Source: Saitoella complicata NRRL Y-17804 (lineage: Eukaryota; Ascomycota; Saitoellomycetes; Saitoellales; Saitoellaceae). Taken from it: a stretch of DNA of 64,000 nucleotides. The notes under the pieces were generated by a model that saw only the letters and a list, made by a program, of their open reading frames with translations, did not search any database and was not told where the DNA came from. This document shows, one piece after another, positions 43,307-54,728 of this stretch; position 1 is the first letter of the stretch; each line of letters begins with the position of its first letter. The stretch spans positions 1-64,000 of the forward strand of contig NW_017566993.1 in the NCBI RefSeq assembly GCF_001661265.1, given 5' to 3'. The position numbers and the translations under genes are program-made.

Positions 43307-44539
43307 ATGTTTACCCGCTCCCGCCTGTCGCTGTCGCTGTCGTTGTCGCGTTTCTCGATACGACACCAATCAAGATCCCTAGCCACGACTATCGCACCCA
43401 CCGAACATGACTTCTCACACGTAATCATCGGCGGCGGAGTAGTTGGCCTCGCAATCGCCTCCCGCATCGCCCGTCTCCCCGGCGCATCCCCAATCCTCCT
43501 CGAACGGAACGCACACATCGGACAAGAAACCTCGTCCCGGAATTCTGAGGTCATCCATGCCGGGATATACTACACTCCCGATTCCTTGAAGGAGAAGCTG
43601 TGCGTGAAGGGAAAGTCGATGTTGTATGATTACCTGGAGAAGCATGGGTTACCGTATAAGAACTGTGGGAAGTGGATCGTGGCACAGACACCTCAAGAAG
43701 GGGAGTATTTGCAAAAGATGCACCAGAAAGCGCAGAGACTGGGTGTACCTACGCGATTTATCGGGAAGGAAGAGGCAGCGAAACTAGAGCCGGATGTCGC
43801 CGCACTCGAATGTGCGCTGGAATCAAGCAGCACCGGCATCGTCGACGCCCACAGCCTGATGACTCACCTTCTCGGCTCCTTCGAAGATTCCGGAGGTGCC
43901 GTTGCGTATGGTACAGCAGTAACCAGCATAACCCCTCTCGCTAACGGCACCAGCGGCTACCAGATGTCATCCCTCTCTTCCGACGGCGAGGAAATGACTA
44001 TTACAACCTCCTCCCTCATCAACGCCGCCGGTCTCGGTGCCTTCCAAATCAGCAATATGCTTCTCCCCTCCGACCGTCACTTCACCCCTCACTACTGCAA
44101 AGGGAACTACTTCTCCTACTCGGCTTCACATCCACGAACACAGAGACTTATCTATCCCGTCCCGAAACCGGACCTGGCGGGTTTGGGGACGCATTTGACG
44201 CTTGATCTTGGTGGGCAGGTTAGGTTTGGGCCGGATACGGAGTGGCTGCCTTCGGATATTGACTTGTTTTCTCGGGACTTGTATCGGGTTTCTGAGGACC
44301 GCTTGGATGAGATGTACGAGGCGATTAAGCAGTATCTGCCTTCCACCAAACGCTCCGAACTCGCTGGATCCTATTCTGGGATCAGGCCGAAGCTGAGGGG
44401 GGATGGTGAGGGAATGAGCGACTTCTATATCAAGCATGAGGAGGGGTTCCCGGGGTTTGTCAACCTTGTTGGGATTGAGAGTCCGGGGTTGACGAGTAGT
44501 TTAGCGATTGCGGAGATGGTTGAGGATATGCTGAAGTGA
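43307..44539 (+). CDS. L-2-hydroxyglutarate dehydrogenase, mitochondrial
   Basis: A single exon of 410 aa. Residues 1-28 are rich in Arg and Ser with no acids, a probable mitochondrial presequence. The FAD-binding Rossmann motif is VIIGGGVVGLAIASRIA. Family motifs follow: SSRNSEVIHAGIYYTPDSLK, GIVDAHSL, YFSYSASHPRTQRLIYPVP, LGTHLTLDLGGQVRFGPDTE and the C-terminal NLVGIESPGLTSSLAIAEMV. The enzyme oxidises L-2-hydroxyglutarate, a side product of malate dehydrogenase, to 2-oxoglutarate as a metabolite-repair step. The length is typical of fungal members. Confidence 0.95.
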   Translation: MFTRSRLSLSLSLSRFSIRHQSRSLATTIAPTEHDFSHVIIGGGVVGLAIASRIARLPGASPILLERNAHIGQETSSRNSEVIHAGIYYTPDSLKEKLCVKGKSMLYDYLEKHGLPYKNCGKWIVAQTPQEGEYLQKMHQKAQRLGVPTRFIGKEEAAKLEPDVAALECALESSSTGIVDAHSLMTHLLGSFEDSGGAVAYGTAVTSITPLANGTSGYQMSSLSSDGEEMTITTSSLINAAGLGAFQISNMLLPSDRHFTPHYCKGNYFSYSASHPRTQRLIYPVPKPDLAGLGTHLTLDLGGQVRFGPDTEWLPSDIDLFSRDLYRVSEDRLDEMYEAIKQYLPSTKRSELAGSYSGIRPKLRGDGEGMSDFYIKHEEGFPGFVNLVGIESPGLTSSLAIAEMVEDMLK

Positions 44540-45151
44540 AGACTGAAGAGGAGATGTTTCGTTGTAAGTGAGAGAAAGATACCCGTTATATGGGATATGT
44601 GAAAGATCAATATAGTCAAGACCCAGCGTTCATAGTCATCCATTTCATCATCCGAACCGAATGGCTTCCTCTGTTAACGATAGTGAAGAAGTATGAAGAG
44701 ACGGATAGTCATGAGCGTAAGGGCAACTCTACTTGTGGCCCTAAACCGCAAATAGACGAGTTCTTGGGCAAGGTGAGTTTGGTACCTCTTTTCGAGCACT
44801 CCGCTGCAACTTGACAATGCTAGCGCCCCAGCAAATCAAGTGGATGTATATACTATTAGAGTTGCGGTCGACATCCTGGCGTGGGATCATTTTTCTGAGC
44901 GTGAGAGGCACGAAAGAGATAAGAGGGCCGTGATTCCATCATATCAAGCCTTTTTCATTGTAAATCATACGTCAGGGGGCTAGCTAGGCGTACCAATAAT
45001 ATACTCATGCCACGGCCCACTCTTACAAAAGAACGTGATGGCGAAGATGCGAGCGATATCACCCTCCGAACGCCATCTCCGAAACTCTCGCTATACCTAC
45101 TATGATTCCTCGATCTCTCGCAGAATCAGCATAGTCGTTCATAAACACCCT
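44540..45151. other. Convergent 3' region, no gene seen
   Basis: 612 bp between the ends of L2HGDH and the DUF7918 gene. Short ORFs were unrecognised. Confidence 0.5.
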
Positions 45152-46748
45152 CTACAATTCTTCTTCCGGCTCTCCCTCCCCACCAACATTCATCAACGCC
45201 AACACACCCGCCTGAGCCTCATCATTCACCGTCTTCCCATCAGCATCCCACCCGGCCTCTGCATCTTGAGCAAGCACCACAGCACCACGACCAAAAATAA
45301 ACCCTTGAACTTCCTCTTTCCTTTCCGGACTTTTGCTTTTGTTGCTCTCCTCAATAAGGGCAACCTGGAGCCCGTGCTCCTTGTGCTCCTTCCGTGCAGT
45401 ATCTTCGTCGGCGTCCTTGTTGGCAGCCTGCTCTTTGTTCTCCTGGGAACTAGTGACCTTGACAACAGCCATCCACGGTCCCTCAACCGGAGAAGGAGGG
45501 GCCTCAGTCAGCGGCCTAGCCATTTCGATGTCGCGCTCCTCGTGTTCCATCTCCTCATCGCTCGACTCGGTCTCCTCGTCCGTCTCCTCATCATCCTTGT
45601 CATCGCCCACATCAACATGCTGAGCCACGACCAGCTGCTTCTCTTCTTTCTCCTCCTCATCTTTGAACCTGATGTGCTTCCTCACCGGCTGTTCTTCCGC
45701 CTCTTCCTCCTCCTCATCAAGCCTCCTCTTCCTCACCATCAACGTACGAAGCAGGCTATCCTCACCATCACTATCCTCCCTCGGCTTCATAATACACAAC
45801 TCCGGCATCAACGGGTCATCATCCGTCAAATCGATCACGGGAGCCCCAGCCGCCAACCTCTCCCTCGCCGCCCGCTGTTCCTGTTTACGTCTGTGCTCGG
45901 TCTCCGCACGACGCGTCATCATCTCCACACTCACATCTTCGAGCATCTCGACCAGGTCCCGGCAGCGCTTCTTGGGGTTGGCTTTGGGGAGTGGGATGTA
46001 CATGAGAGGCTTCGGTTTGCGTAGCTTGAGTCGTTCGAGTTCTTTGCCATCGCGGTAACGGAATTCGAAGGTGGCGTATGGCTGGGTTGAGGGATCGATT
46101 ACGGTGTAGGTCTCAGGTTCCCCGAGACTGCTGTGGTGGCTCGCGGGAGTGGGGAGGCCGAATGTGACGTCGTGTTTCATGTGCGTCCTGATTGCGTCGT
46201 CCTCGTGTATGGCCCTGCGATGTTGAACCTCGAATTCTCGGCTTCTGCGAACAGCGGGGACATTGCTGTGTCGAATACGGCAGATACGAACATGAATCGT
46301 GCCGAAGTTTTTCAAGACATCGTGACGGTTCTCACATTCCATACGCTCGTCTGCGCGAAAACGATTAGCAATGCTTCCAAGAATCCGAATATGTAGATAA
46401 ACTCTCACCTGTAACCGCGCAAACACCGAATTGGAACGGACGGATTATCCCACGTCTCTCCGTCGCTCCCTCACAGATCCATTCTTGCGATTGAGGGTTG
46501 AACTTCCCCTTGGCTACGACCACGCCGTCGACACTGATCTCAGCAAGACAAGATGGGATGAAATGGTTGCCGGGAGCCACAGGCGTGACACCGCGAACAC
46601 GGTTGATGTGAATGGTGAAAGCTTCACCGGCGACAGATTCGACATAGGACGTGATCGTTGCCGTGGAATCAACGGAGACCACACCCAGTGGTTCAAGAAC
46701 GGCGTTCTCGCGCCTGATCTCCACCTCGAATCCTTTGAAGAAGAGCAT
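45152..46748 (-). CDS. DUF7918-like protein with acidic coiled tail
   Basis: Two exons, 46748-46409 and 46350-45152, with a 58-nt intron (GTGAGA...GCGCAG). They give about 512 aa from the first usable ATG, MLFFKGFEVEI. A further 5' exon is possible. Residues 1-190 form a beta-rich domain resembling fungal DUF7918: ITSYVESVAGEAFTIHINRV, a VDG turn, RPFQFG and GTIHVRICRIR. After that comes a helical Lys/Arg segment (about 215-260), a sumo-interaction-like VIDLTDDD, and a long Glu/Asp-rich region. The family has no known function. The SIM-like motif and acidic tail suggest a nuclear role, which is inference. Confidence 0.7.
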
Positions 46749-47217
46749 GACTCCGATGGTGACCAATCAAGAGTGAGGCGGACTATATCGTTCACGGAAA
46801 GGTATTGGAGTTATGAGCCCACGGAAGAGGCAAGATGCACCGCCTGCACCGCCGCCGGGCACCTTCCGACCTCATGGTGCCATACCCTTGTCGTTGCTCA
46901 AAGGAGAGGCCCAAGCGTACGCGTGCAGGTGAACCCAGTGCCAGGTGTTCTGTGACTACGAATACGAAGACCACAAAAACTAAGAATTCTTCTCAGGTTC
47001 AACGCCTTGACTTCGAGTTGAACGACCCGTAGGAAAGCAACAATCCATCGTCGTCTGTCCTTAATCTAACCGTTCCCACAGCGCCGGCAGCTGCTGGGCG
47101 CGCGTCGTCGACCGGCCCTGGTCTACTCGTACACCCCAAAACAACAAACACCAGAGGTCCCCGGATCGTTGCAATTGAGCGCCCGTAATCGACGTCTACC
47201 TCAATTCCAATCTCATC
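46749..47217. other. Divergent promoter region, no gene seen
   Basis: 469 bp between the DUF7918 gene and the small orphan gene. Short ORFs here were unrecognised, but an upstream exon of the DUF7918 gene could lie near 46795. Confidence 0.4.
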
Positions 47218-47699
47218 ATGGCCTCCAGGAACCCTCATCATTCAGCCGGCACCGTCCGCCGCCAACTTTTCCGCCCTCAGAAAGCCGTTGCGCCGACCCT
47301 CAACGGCAATCCAGCGGCCATGCGCCTCCTCTTCGGCAACAATCAGAACCGTGGTGCTTCGCAAGACGTCTTTATGCAACCACAAGACGATATCATCATC
47401 TATGACAGTGTATATCACTCGCTGGATGAGCAGCTGCCGCTGCCGGAGGAGGACTTTGAGAACGAGAGTGAGTGATCATGAATGCGCGAGTGAATGCCGA
47501 GAGATACGGAGGGCTAATTGCATATATAGGGGAAGAAGCACAAGATGCGGCACAGATCAAGGCAATTTACACGAGTGGCAATGAAGACAAGGAGCTTGGC
47601 GAGGCGGTACGAGAGCATCTGAAGGAGAAGGTCCAGAAACTTTTGGAGGAGGAAGCGTGGATCATGGCATCCACTCCGCTTGAGGATGAGGAGTATTAG
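47218..47699 (+). CDS. Small acidic protein, unrecognised
   Basis: Two exons, 47218-47467 and 47530-47699, with a 62-nt intron (GTGAGT, GGCTAAT branch, ATAG). They give 139 aa. The N-terminus is basic with an RRQLF motif (residues about 14-18). The middle is acidic with hydrophobic spots (DDIIIYDSVYHSLDEQLPLP). The C-terminal half is a predicted helix (REHLKEKVQKLLEEEAWIM) and ends in an acidic stretch. A spliced structure and regular composition argue for a real gene. I recognise no family. A subunit of a larger complex is one possibility. Confidence 0.65.
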
Positions 47700-48148
47700 G
47701 GACTGTGTGCGAATCTTTCCGCTCTCGCAACACATCAATTCCTATTCAACCAACGACGGTTTGGTCGCATCTACTCAGCATCGGCGCCATGCACACCTAT
47801 CCCACCACCGCAAACAATCGAAAAGTCATAACTCATCGCCAGCACCTCGGTTCGATCACGTCATGGTATCCCTTTCACTACACATACGTGCTATCGATGG
47901 GTATGGCACACGTGGAGTACCCCAAACTGGAATGAACTCATGACGTGGTCTAATAACGGGAAACGCTGAAGTCTTTCCTGGTTATTCAAGTGTGGTGTGC
48001 CCTTGTTGAATCAGCGAAGCGACAGCAAGCCGGCCCCACAACTACCGATATTCCATAGCCAGCTCTTGCCAAGCTGGCGATCGAGGCTTGAACGATGCAT
48101 ACCCTAAAGCTTAGATCATTGGTATATCATCTCCATATCAACCCCCCC
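47700..48148. other. Convergent 3' region, no gene seen
   Basis: 449 bp between two converging genes. Nothing recognised. Confidence 0.5.
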
Positions 48149-50013
48149 TCATCTCAAATCAGCCCCACCCGTCGCCCCCAACCTCCCCCCCGCCGTTGTC
48201 CGCGCCCACCTTTCCCCACCAACCCTAACCTCCTCCACAAAACTCCCACTATTACAAACCGTAGTCCCACCCAACACGACCCTAACCCCAGCCTTCATAG
48301 CTTCCTGACTTGCATTAAACTTATTCACGACCATTGCCTCGGCGTACGTAACCCCGCCCACGAAGAAGACGAGGACGTCTTGGACTCGCTGCTGGCTTGG
48401 GGGATCGGAGATGTATGGGTGGGTTGTGGTTGGTAAACGAGAGCGGAGGAGGGAGGTGAGTGTTTCCGATAGTCGCGGCGTATGCTGCGTATAAACGTTT
48501 TCGACCCCCTTCAGGCCTTTCATCCCGCTTCTCGCCCTCCCCAGAAATCCAGTCCCTCCGAATAGATCTTCTTGTCTCTCTCTCTGGCCCGCATACTGCA
48601 ACAACCTTGAAATAGTTGCGACCTGGTGGGATGGTATACCGGCGTTGGAGAGGAGTGAGAGGAGGGTGGGCAGCGCGGAGGAGGGGTTAGATTCGTAGCG
48701 GAGTGCGTAGAGCGCTACGAGCCGGATCTTACTCGCGTCCGGAATCGGCTGCTGTATAAGCCGTTGTACCGACCTCAAATCCGCCGTATGATTATCATTA
48801 CACGCCAAACTCTGCTCCAACTCCGACGTCTCCAACAAATTATCCCCTTCAACCCTCCGAGATAGTTCAGACACAAGAGAAACATGTTTACTCACATTCC
48901 CACTCAACCTCCGAAACTCGGGATACTCCTCCACGAATCTCTTCATGTCCGCGATACTCTCGATACTTTTGTTCGTTTTTGCTTTCGATTGGTATGTGTC
49001 GACGTATTCTTTGATGTTTGCGCCTAAGTCGCCAAAGTTTTCGTACATGTTGCTGGCGAAGAATGGATCCAACGTCCCCGACGTGGATAGGACGACCTCG
49101 GTGCCTTTGGGGTTGTCGGCGGAGGGGGGGAGGGTTACGCGCCCGTTGGAGATGCCGAGGAGTTCGTGAACCATGGCTTGGTAGGTCCATTGTGTTAGGA
49201 GGGGGGTGACTGGATCATTCTTCCGATCCAGAATCAGTAAGAGAGGTTGTGTCTCCCCTCTCCTAAACTCAAACAGCGGACTTTCTTGTCCCATCACATA
49301 TTGAACTTCCTGTGCGAGTTTCTTCCCCATTGCCGAGTTCTTCTCATACCGTACCACCGGTTTCTTCTTCAGTGACAACAGCAACGAGACCAGCCCCTCC
49401 GTCGAACGAACGAGCGAAGGCGGGGACCAGGTGGAGGGGGAGTCAGAGAAGAGGGTGTATTGAGGAGGGTGGATGTTGAGAGATAGTAGGTCAGGGTTTA
49501 TGGCGAGGTAGTCTGCGAAGAACTCTTGGACGGATTTGACCATCTCATATTCATCCGACTCAGCCAGTCGTTCAAGGGAAGATTTCTTGATGATGTTGCT
49601 GAAGTATAGGTAGTACTCCCCGTATTTCGGGGCGCGTAATTCGTCGATGAAATGTTGAATTGATTCTGGTGTCGGACGGACGAAACAGATACATTTCAGA
49701 TGACGCATCTTCTCTCGCTCGGCGTTCTCGAGACGACTGTACGTTTCATTTTCGTCAGCACACGATCCCATCGCAGCCGAGAAGCTGAACATACTCTGTT
49801 AAAAAGACTTCTTGTGATAGCAAGGTTGACTGCGTCGTAACCATCGAAATAATCTGCGTCTACACCCACCATACCGTCGTCAGCGCCCTTCTTGTATTAG
49901 CGATTGATCCACAACGAACGCACCGTATCCACATCGAGGAGAAGAGCCTTCATCCCCGACGTGTCTGCAATCATCTTATTGACATAGTTCTGAACGGCTT
50001 TGATCACATCCAT
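48149..50013 (-). CDS. VPS45: VPS45, Sec1/Munc18 family protein
   Basis: Three exons: 50013-49924, 49853-49795 and 49736-48149. They give 578 aa, against 577 in yeast. The splice joins give MKALLLDVDTIISMVTTQST and LLSQEVFLTDRLENAEREKM, the standard Vps45 N-terminal order. Further family blocks are MRHLKCICFVRPTPESIQHF, LLLILDRKNDPVTPLLTQWT and DVLVFFVGGVTYAEAMVVNK. Vps45 binds the syntaxin Tlg2 (and Pep12-like partners) and templates SNARE assembly in Golgi-to-endosome traffic. It pairs functionally with VPS51 elsewhere in this window. It is divergent from ALE1 (206 bp) across a nested palindrome. Confidence 0.95.
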
Positions 50014-50042
50014 TTCGGTTTATCGTCTTGGGGGTGTTGTAT

Positions 50043-50076
50043 GACGGTGCACTGCAGTCGCTGCACGTGCACCGTC
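50043..50076. promoter_or_regulatory. Nested palindrome in VPS45/ALE1 promoter
   Basis: The outer arms GACGGTGCAC (50043-50052) and GTGCACCGTC (50067-50076) are perfect inverse complements. Inside them TGCAG (50053-50057) pairs with CTGCA (50061-50065) around TCG, leaving one unpaired C at 50066. A second inverted pair, GTCGCG/CGCGAC, follows at 50074-50079 and 50088-50093. Confidence 0.7.
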
Positions 50077-50219
50077 GCGGTTGCCGTCGCGACCCAACCG
50101 AAACCTTAATCTACCCTTTCAATCCTCGGCCCAACAATCTCCTTCGACCCCAAATACCTCGTCTCTGTCCTCTGATCTCTCAAGAAACTGGGAGTGACCG
50201 ACAGACGAAAAGGGCCAGG

Positions 50220-51875
50220 ATGATCCAAGCAATCGACTCCTTCTTTGTGTCGTTCTGCGCGAAATACGGCCTCGGCGCCCCCGATAACATCAAACTGGTC
50301 GCCTGTATCTTCGCCTCTTACCCCCTCTGCGGCCTCCTAAAACGACTCCCCACTCAATCGACTAGAAATGCCTTCAACATCCTCGTTTCCCTATTCTTCC
50401 TGGTAGGGGTGTTTGATCTCTGGACCGGGTTGCGAACGATTATGATTAGTTCCCTTGGGACGTATGGGTTGGCGAAGTACATGAAGGGGGGTGCGATGCC
50501 GTGGGTCGTGTTTGTGTTTGTCATGGGCCATATGAGTATCAATCACATCCACCGTCAAATCATCAACAACCCCGACGTTGTCGACATAACCTCCATGCAG
50601 ATGGTCCTCTGCATGAAACTCTCCTCCTTCGCCTGGAATATCTACGATGGACGCCAGTCACCATCCTCCCTCTCCTCGCTCCAGACCGATCGCGCACTGA
50701 AAGCGATGCCGACTTTATTGGACTATCTCGGATACGTCTTTTTCTTCCCGAGTTTCATGGTTGGGCCGAGCTTTGATTTCGTGGAGTACAAGCGGTGGTT
50801 GGATCTGTCCATGTTCGACATTCCTTCCCCCTCTCCCTCAAAATCCTCCGCACCGCACAAAAAACGCCGCCGCATCCCCCACTCCCTCATCCCCGCCCTC
50901 CGCCGCGGCGCCGAAGGAGTCTTCTGGCTCATCCTATTCCTCAAATTCGCATCCTGGTACTCAACAACCTACGCCCTCTCCCCCGCCTTCGCCTCTCTTC
51001 CATTCTGGCGGCGTTTGTGGTATATGCAACCCCTCGCATTCTCCCACCGCTTAAAATACTACGGTATCTGGGCCCTCGCGGAAGGCTCCTGTATCCTCTC
51101 CGGTCTCGGGTTCAACGGGTACTCTCCTAAGGGTAAGCTGAGGTGGGATCGAGTCAAGAACATCTCTGCCCGTGAATTCGAATTGGCGCAGAATAATAAG
51201 GCGTTGTTGGAGGCATGGAACAAAAACACGAACAAGTGGTTGAAAAACTATGTTTATGTACGTGTTGCGGCGATTGTGGAGAAGGGGAAACCTGGGTTCG
51301 TCAGTAGTTTGGTGACGTTTGGGACGAGTGCTGTTTGGCACGGGTTCTACGGTGGATACTATCTCGCTTTCGGGACGGCCAGCTTTATCCAGACACTTGG
51401 GCGCTGTACGTGTCACCCTCTCCCTCTACTCTTAGCCTGTGTTGTGAGAAGCTAATATGGATACCACATAGATTTCCGCCGCTACCTCCGGCCCTTCTTC
51501 TTCACCCCAGACATGTCCCACCCCACCCCATACAAACCCCTCTACGACATCCTCTCCTGGGCACTAACCCAATCAACCTACAACTACCTCGTCCAACCAT
51601 TCATCATCCTCAACGTCCGCGAATCACTCCGTCTATGGGGCAGATTGGGATTCTATGTACATGTAGCCATTGCGGTTTGTCTTGCGTTCTTTAATTTTGG
51701 GGGAGCGAGGTGGTTGAATAAGAAGTTGAAGAGAAGGGCGGCGAGGTCTGGGAAGGGGGAGAAGAAGGTGAAGGAGTTGGATGAGAGGCATAAGAGGGAG
51801 GTCAGGGAGGAAGAGAGGGAGCCGAAGAGTTTGGGGATGGCGATGCCGGCTGAGACGAGTCCGATTTTGGAGTAG
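50220..51875 (+). CDS. ALE1: MBOAT lysophospholipid acyltransferase (ALE1/LPT1)
   Basis: Two exons, 50220-51405 and 51472-51875, with a 66-nt intron (GTACGT...CATAG). They give 529 aa. It is a multi-spanning membrane protein with the conserved MBOAT segments LDYLGYVFFFPSFMVGPSFD, FNGYSPKGKLRWDRVKNI and WNKNTNKWLKNYVYVR. The catalytic histidine is in TFGTSAVWHGFYGGYY. After splicing comes YFRRYLRPFF. A basic Lys/Arg/Glu tail ends the protein. Ale1 is the broad-specificity ER acyltransferase that reacylates lysophosphatidylcholine, -ethanolamine and lysophosphatidic acid in the Lands cycle. Confidence 0.95.
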
Positions 51876-51996
51876 GGAAGACGACCAGAAGCAAATGAGG
51901 AAGCAGGCGTCCTGATACGGGCTAGAACAGCCTTCAGAACATATCATAACGTAATTGTATTATTAGTCCATGGAGGTTGCGTCCATTCATTCATCC

Positions 51997-52627
<631 letters not shown>

Positions 52628-52672
52628 CCATGGAGGTCCCAGGTTCTCTCTGCTGGAGGATGTTTACTTTTT

Positions 52673-52689
52673 GCGTGTCTACGTTACAC
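52673..52689 (+). promoter_or_regulatory. Shared promoter motif, copy 2
   Basis: GCGTGTCTACGTTACAC, identical over all 17 bases to copy 1. It is 46 bp from the TAD2 start and 122 bp from the GET4 start. Confidence 0.55.
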
Positions 52690-52810
52690 CTCTAATTTTG
52701 TGACGAAACCGATCGCGCTTTGCCAAGTTCGGGAATTCCAGCGCAACGTTGACATCGAACACCGGAAACCTCGACGTCGACCGACAATTGAGCATAGCAA
52801 AAGATTTACG

Positions 52811-53837
52811 ATGGCATCTAAACTTGAAGCGACGTTAGCGAAGATGCGTTCGCGTTTGGAAGAGAAGAACTACTACGACGCTCACCAGGTGATTTCGTCT
52901 TCGGTCCAGTACTGTATGTTAGAGTACTAACGACGAGAAATCACAGACCATCCGTACCATCGCAAACCGTCAAGTCAAGCAAAAGAACTACCCTGCCGCA
53001 ATCGAGTTGCTCTACTCCTCCGCCCAACTCATGCTCCAGTACGAGCAAGGCGCCGAAGGTGCCGATTTGGGGTTGTACATGATCCAAGTCTACACCCTCG
53101 CCGAGAAGGGCCCAGACCCAACTACACGGGCACAAACTATCCAACTCCTCCGCTTATTCAAGCCTGATGAGCCAGGGCGGAAGACATTCATCAAAGAAGC
53201 ACTCGCGTGGTCAAAGAAGTTCGCGGAAGTGAAGAGCGGCGATCCAGAAATCCAGCATGCGTATGGCACGATTCTAGTTGGTGAGGATGAGATAACAGAG
53301 GCGGAGAAGCACTTGATTGTTGGGAACCGGGAGTCGCCAGTGGTGTTGGCAAAGGCGCTGTATGAGTGGTATACGGAAGACGAACCACATATGGCGCCCA
53401 TGTACATCAGCCGCGCAGTCCTCCCCTACCTCGCCCTGGGAAACCTCGAAGCCGCCGAACGCTCGCTAGACGTCTTTACCAACCTCCTTTCCGCACCATC
53501 ACAATCCATCTCCTCTCCAATCGCGGATACAACCATCTTCCCTTCCCTCCCCCTCCTCAACTTCCTCCGTCTTCTCACGTTGTCTGCGGCGAGAGGAACA
53601 CCCGATCTGTGGCGTGCGTTGAAGGGGAGGTATGAGCGGGATTTGAGGGATGTGAGTGCGTGGGATGAGGTGTTGGAGGGGATTGCGGAGGTGTGGTTTG
53701 GGGTGAGAAAGCCGAGGCCACAGGGGAATATGTTGGCGGAGTTGATGAGTGGGATGTTTGGTGGTGGAGCAGGGGGAGGAGCTCCGAGGGGTGCACCGAG
53801 GTTGGGAGGAGGACCTTCGGTGGAGGGATTGGATTGA
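52811..53837 (+). CDS. GET4: GET4, tail-anchored protein targeting factor
   Basis: Two exons, 52811-52888 and 52947-53837, with a 58-nt intron (branch GTACTAAC). They give 322 aa. The helical-repeat fold starts NYYDAHQTIRTIANRQVKQK, and the family continues with AAIELLYSSAQLMLQYEQGA and DLGLYMIQVY. The end is Gly/Ala-rich. Get4 binds Get5 and hands tail-anchored membrane proteins from Sgt2 to the Get3 ATPase for ER insertion. The length agrees with yeast (312 aa) and human (327 aa). Confidence 0.95.
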
Positions 53838-54031
53838 TAGAGTGTAGGAGTTATATCTAATTGCATTATCTATAAGATCTGTCTGCGCCTCCTCCCTTGA
53901 ATAGAATATGGCCCACCGAGAGCATACCTTGGTGCGAATGTCCCTGTTCTTGGCGACTATACGAAGTGTTCCGTTGACTTTCGTCACTCAGCGATGTTTC
54001 GCCTCATACGCCCACAGCTGGACATCACTCA

Positions 54032-54436
54032 TCATGCCCCATCCACCTCCTCCTCCCCATCAAACGATCTCCTAACACTGACCCGCGCTTCCTCTAGCTT
54101 ATCCCATAACCGTTCATTCCATATTCTTGCAAATCCTTGACTCGCCCTCATCAGTAACGCTTCTGGCGTCTCAAAAGTTCTTCCTCTTAGTTTTTGATCA
54201 GAACTTCGGTCGACCTGCGCTCACGCTCGTCAACACGTGCTCCGAAGGTGGCACAGAAGGTTTGGCGAAGAAAAACTTACGGTCCATCCAGAAGCTGACA
54301 ATGTTACAGCCAATGTTTGATCTTCGAGTGTGACGATTAGCACCGATGATTGAGAGTCGGACGAGGTGTCGATGGAGTTGGTGAATGGAGGGCCGTATTC
54401 GGACTTGAATGCGACTAGGTCTTCTGATAGTGACAT
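54032..54436 (-). CDS. Small GSKIP-domain protein
   Basis: Two exons, 54436-54281 and 54169-54032. They give 97 aa with a 111-nt intron (GTAAGT...TTTTGAG). It matches the GSKIP (DUF727) fold by pattern: a beta segment SVLIVTLEDQTLAVTLSASG followed by W, then TPEALLMRASQGFARIWNER and LWDKL. The acceptor was chosen to keep phase. Another acceptor a few bases upstream would alter the joint. In animals GSKIP binds GSK3-beta and PKA. In fungi the domain occurs as a short protein and in Clu-type proteins. The role here is unknown. Confidence 0.72.
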
Positions 54437-54728
54437 ATTGCAAGCAAGCAGGAAGGATGAGGCGAGGAGGCAGAACGAGGAAGGCTCTGGGTTTCGGGGA
54501 GATCAGGGGTTAAGGTTGATGTGTGATGCCGTCGCTCGGCATGGAACTGACGGGACACCGGTATGAAGACACCTTCTTTGAAGATTCAATCATAAAGAGC
54601 ATTTCAAGATGCTTCGTTCAGTCAAGAAATCGTTTTCTTGGAGGTATGTCCTTATCGATAAGCCGAGTGTTGCAGTCCAGTTGACCCGTATACCGCACCG
54701 CACCCATTCGCAAACTTAAGCACCGGCC

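Noticed and set aside
45035-46024. A 329-codon plus-strand ORF opposite the DUF7918 gene
   Set aside because: Hydrophobic low-complexity mirror of the acidic tail. The minus-strand frame has a consistent domain and intron.
49790-49860. An apparent frame problem at the VPS45 exon 2/exon 3 joint
   Set aside because: Re-reading the A/T run showed the joint keeps frame with exons ending at 49795 and starting at 49736, giving a normal Vps45 sequence.
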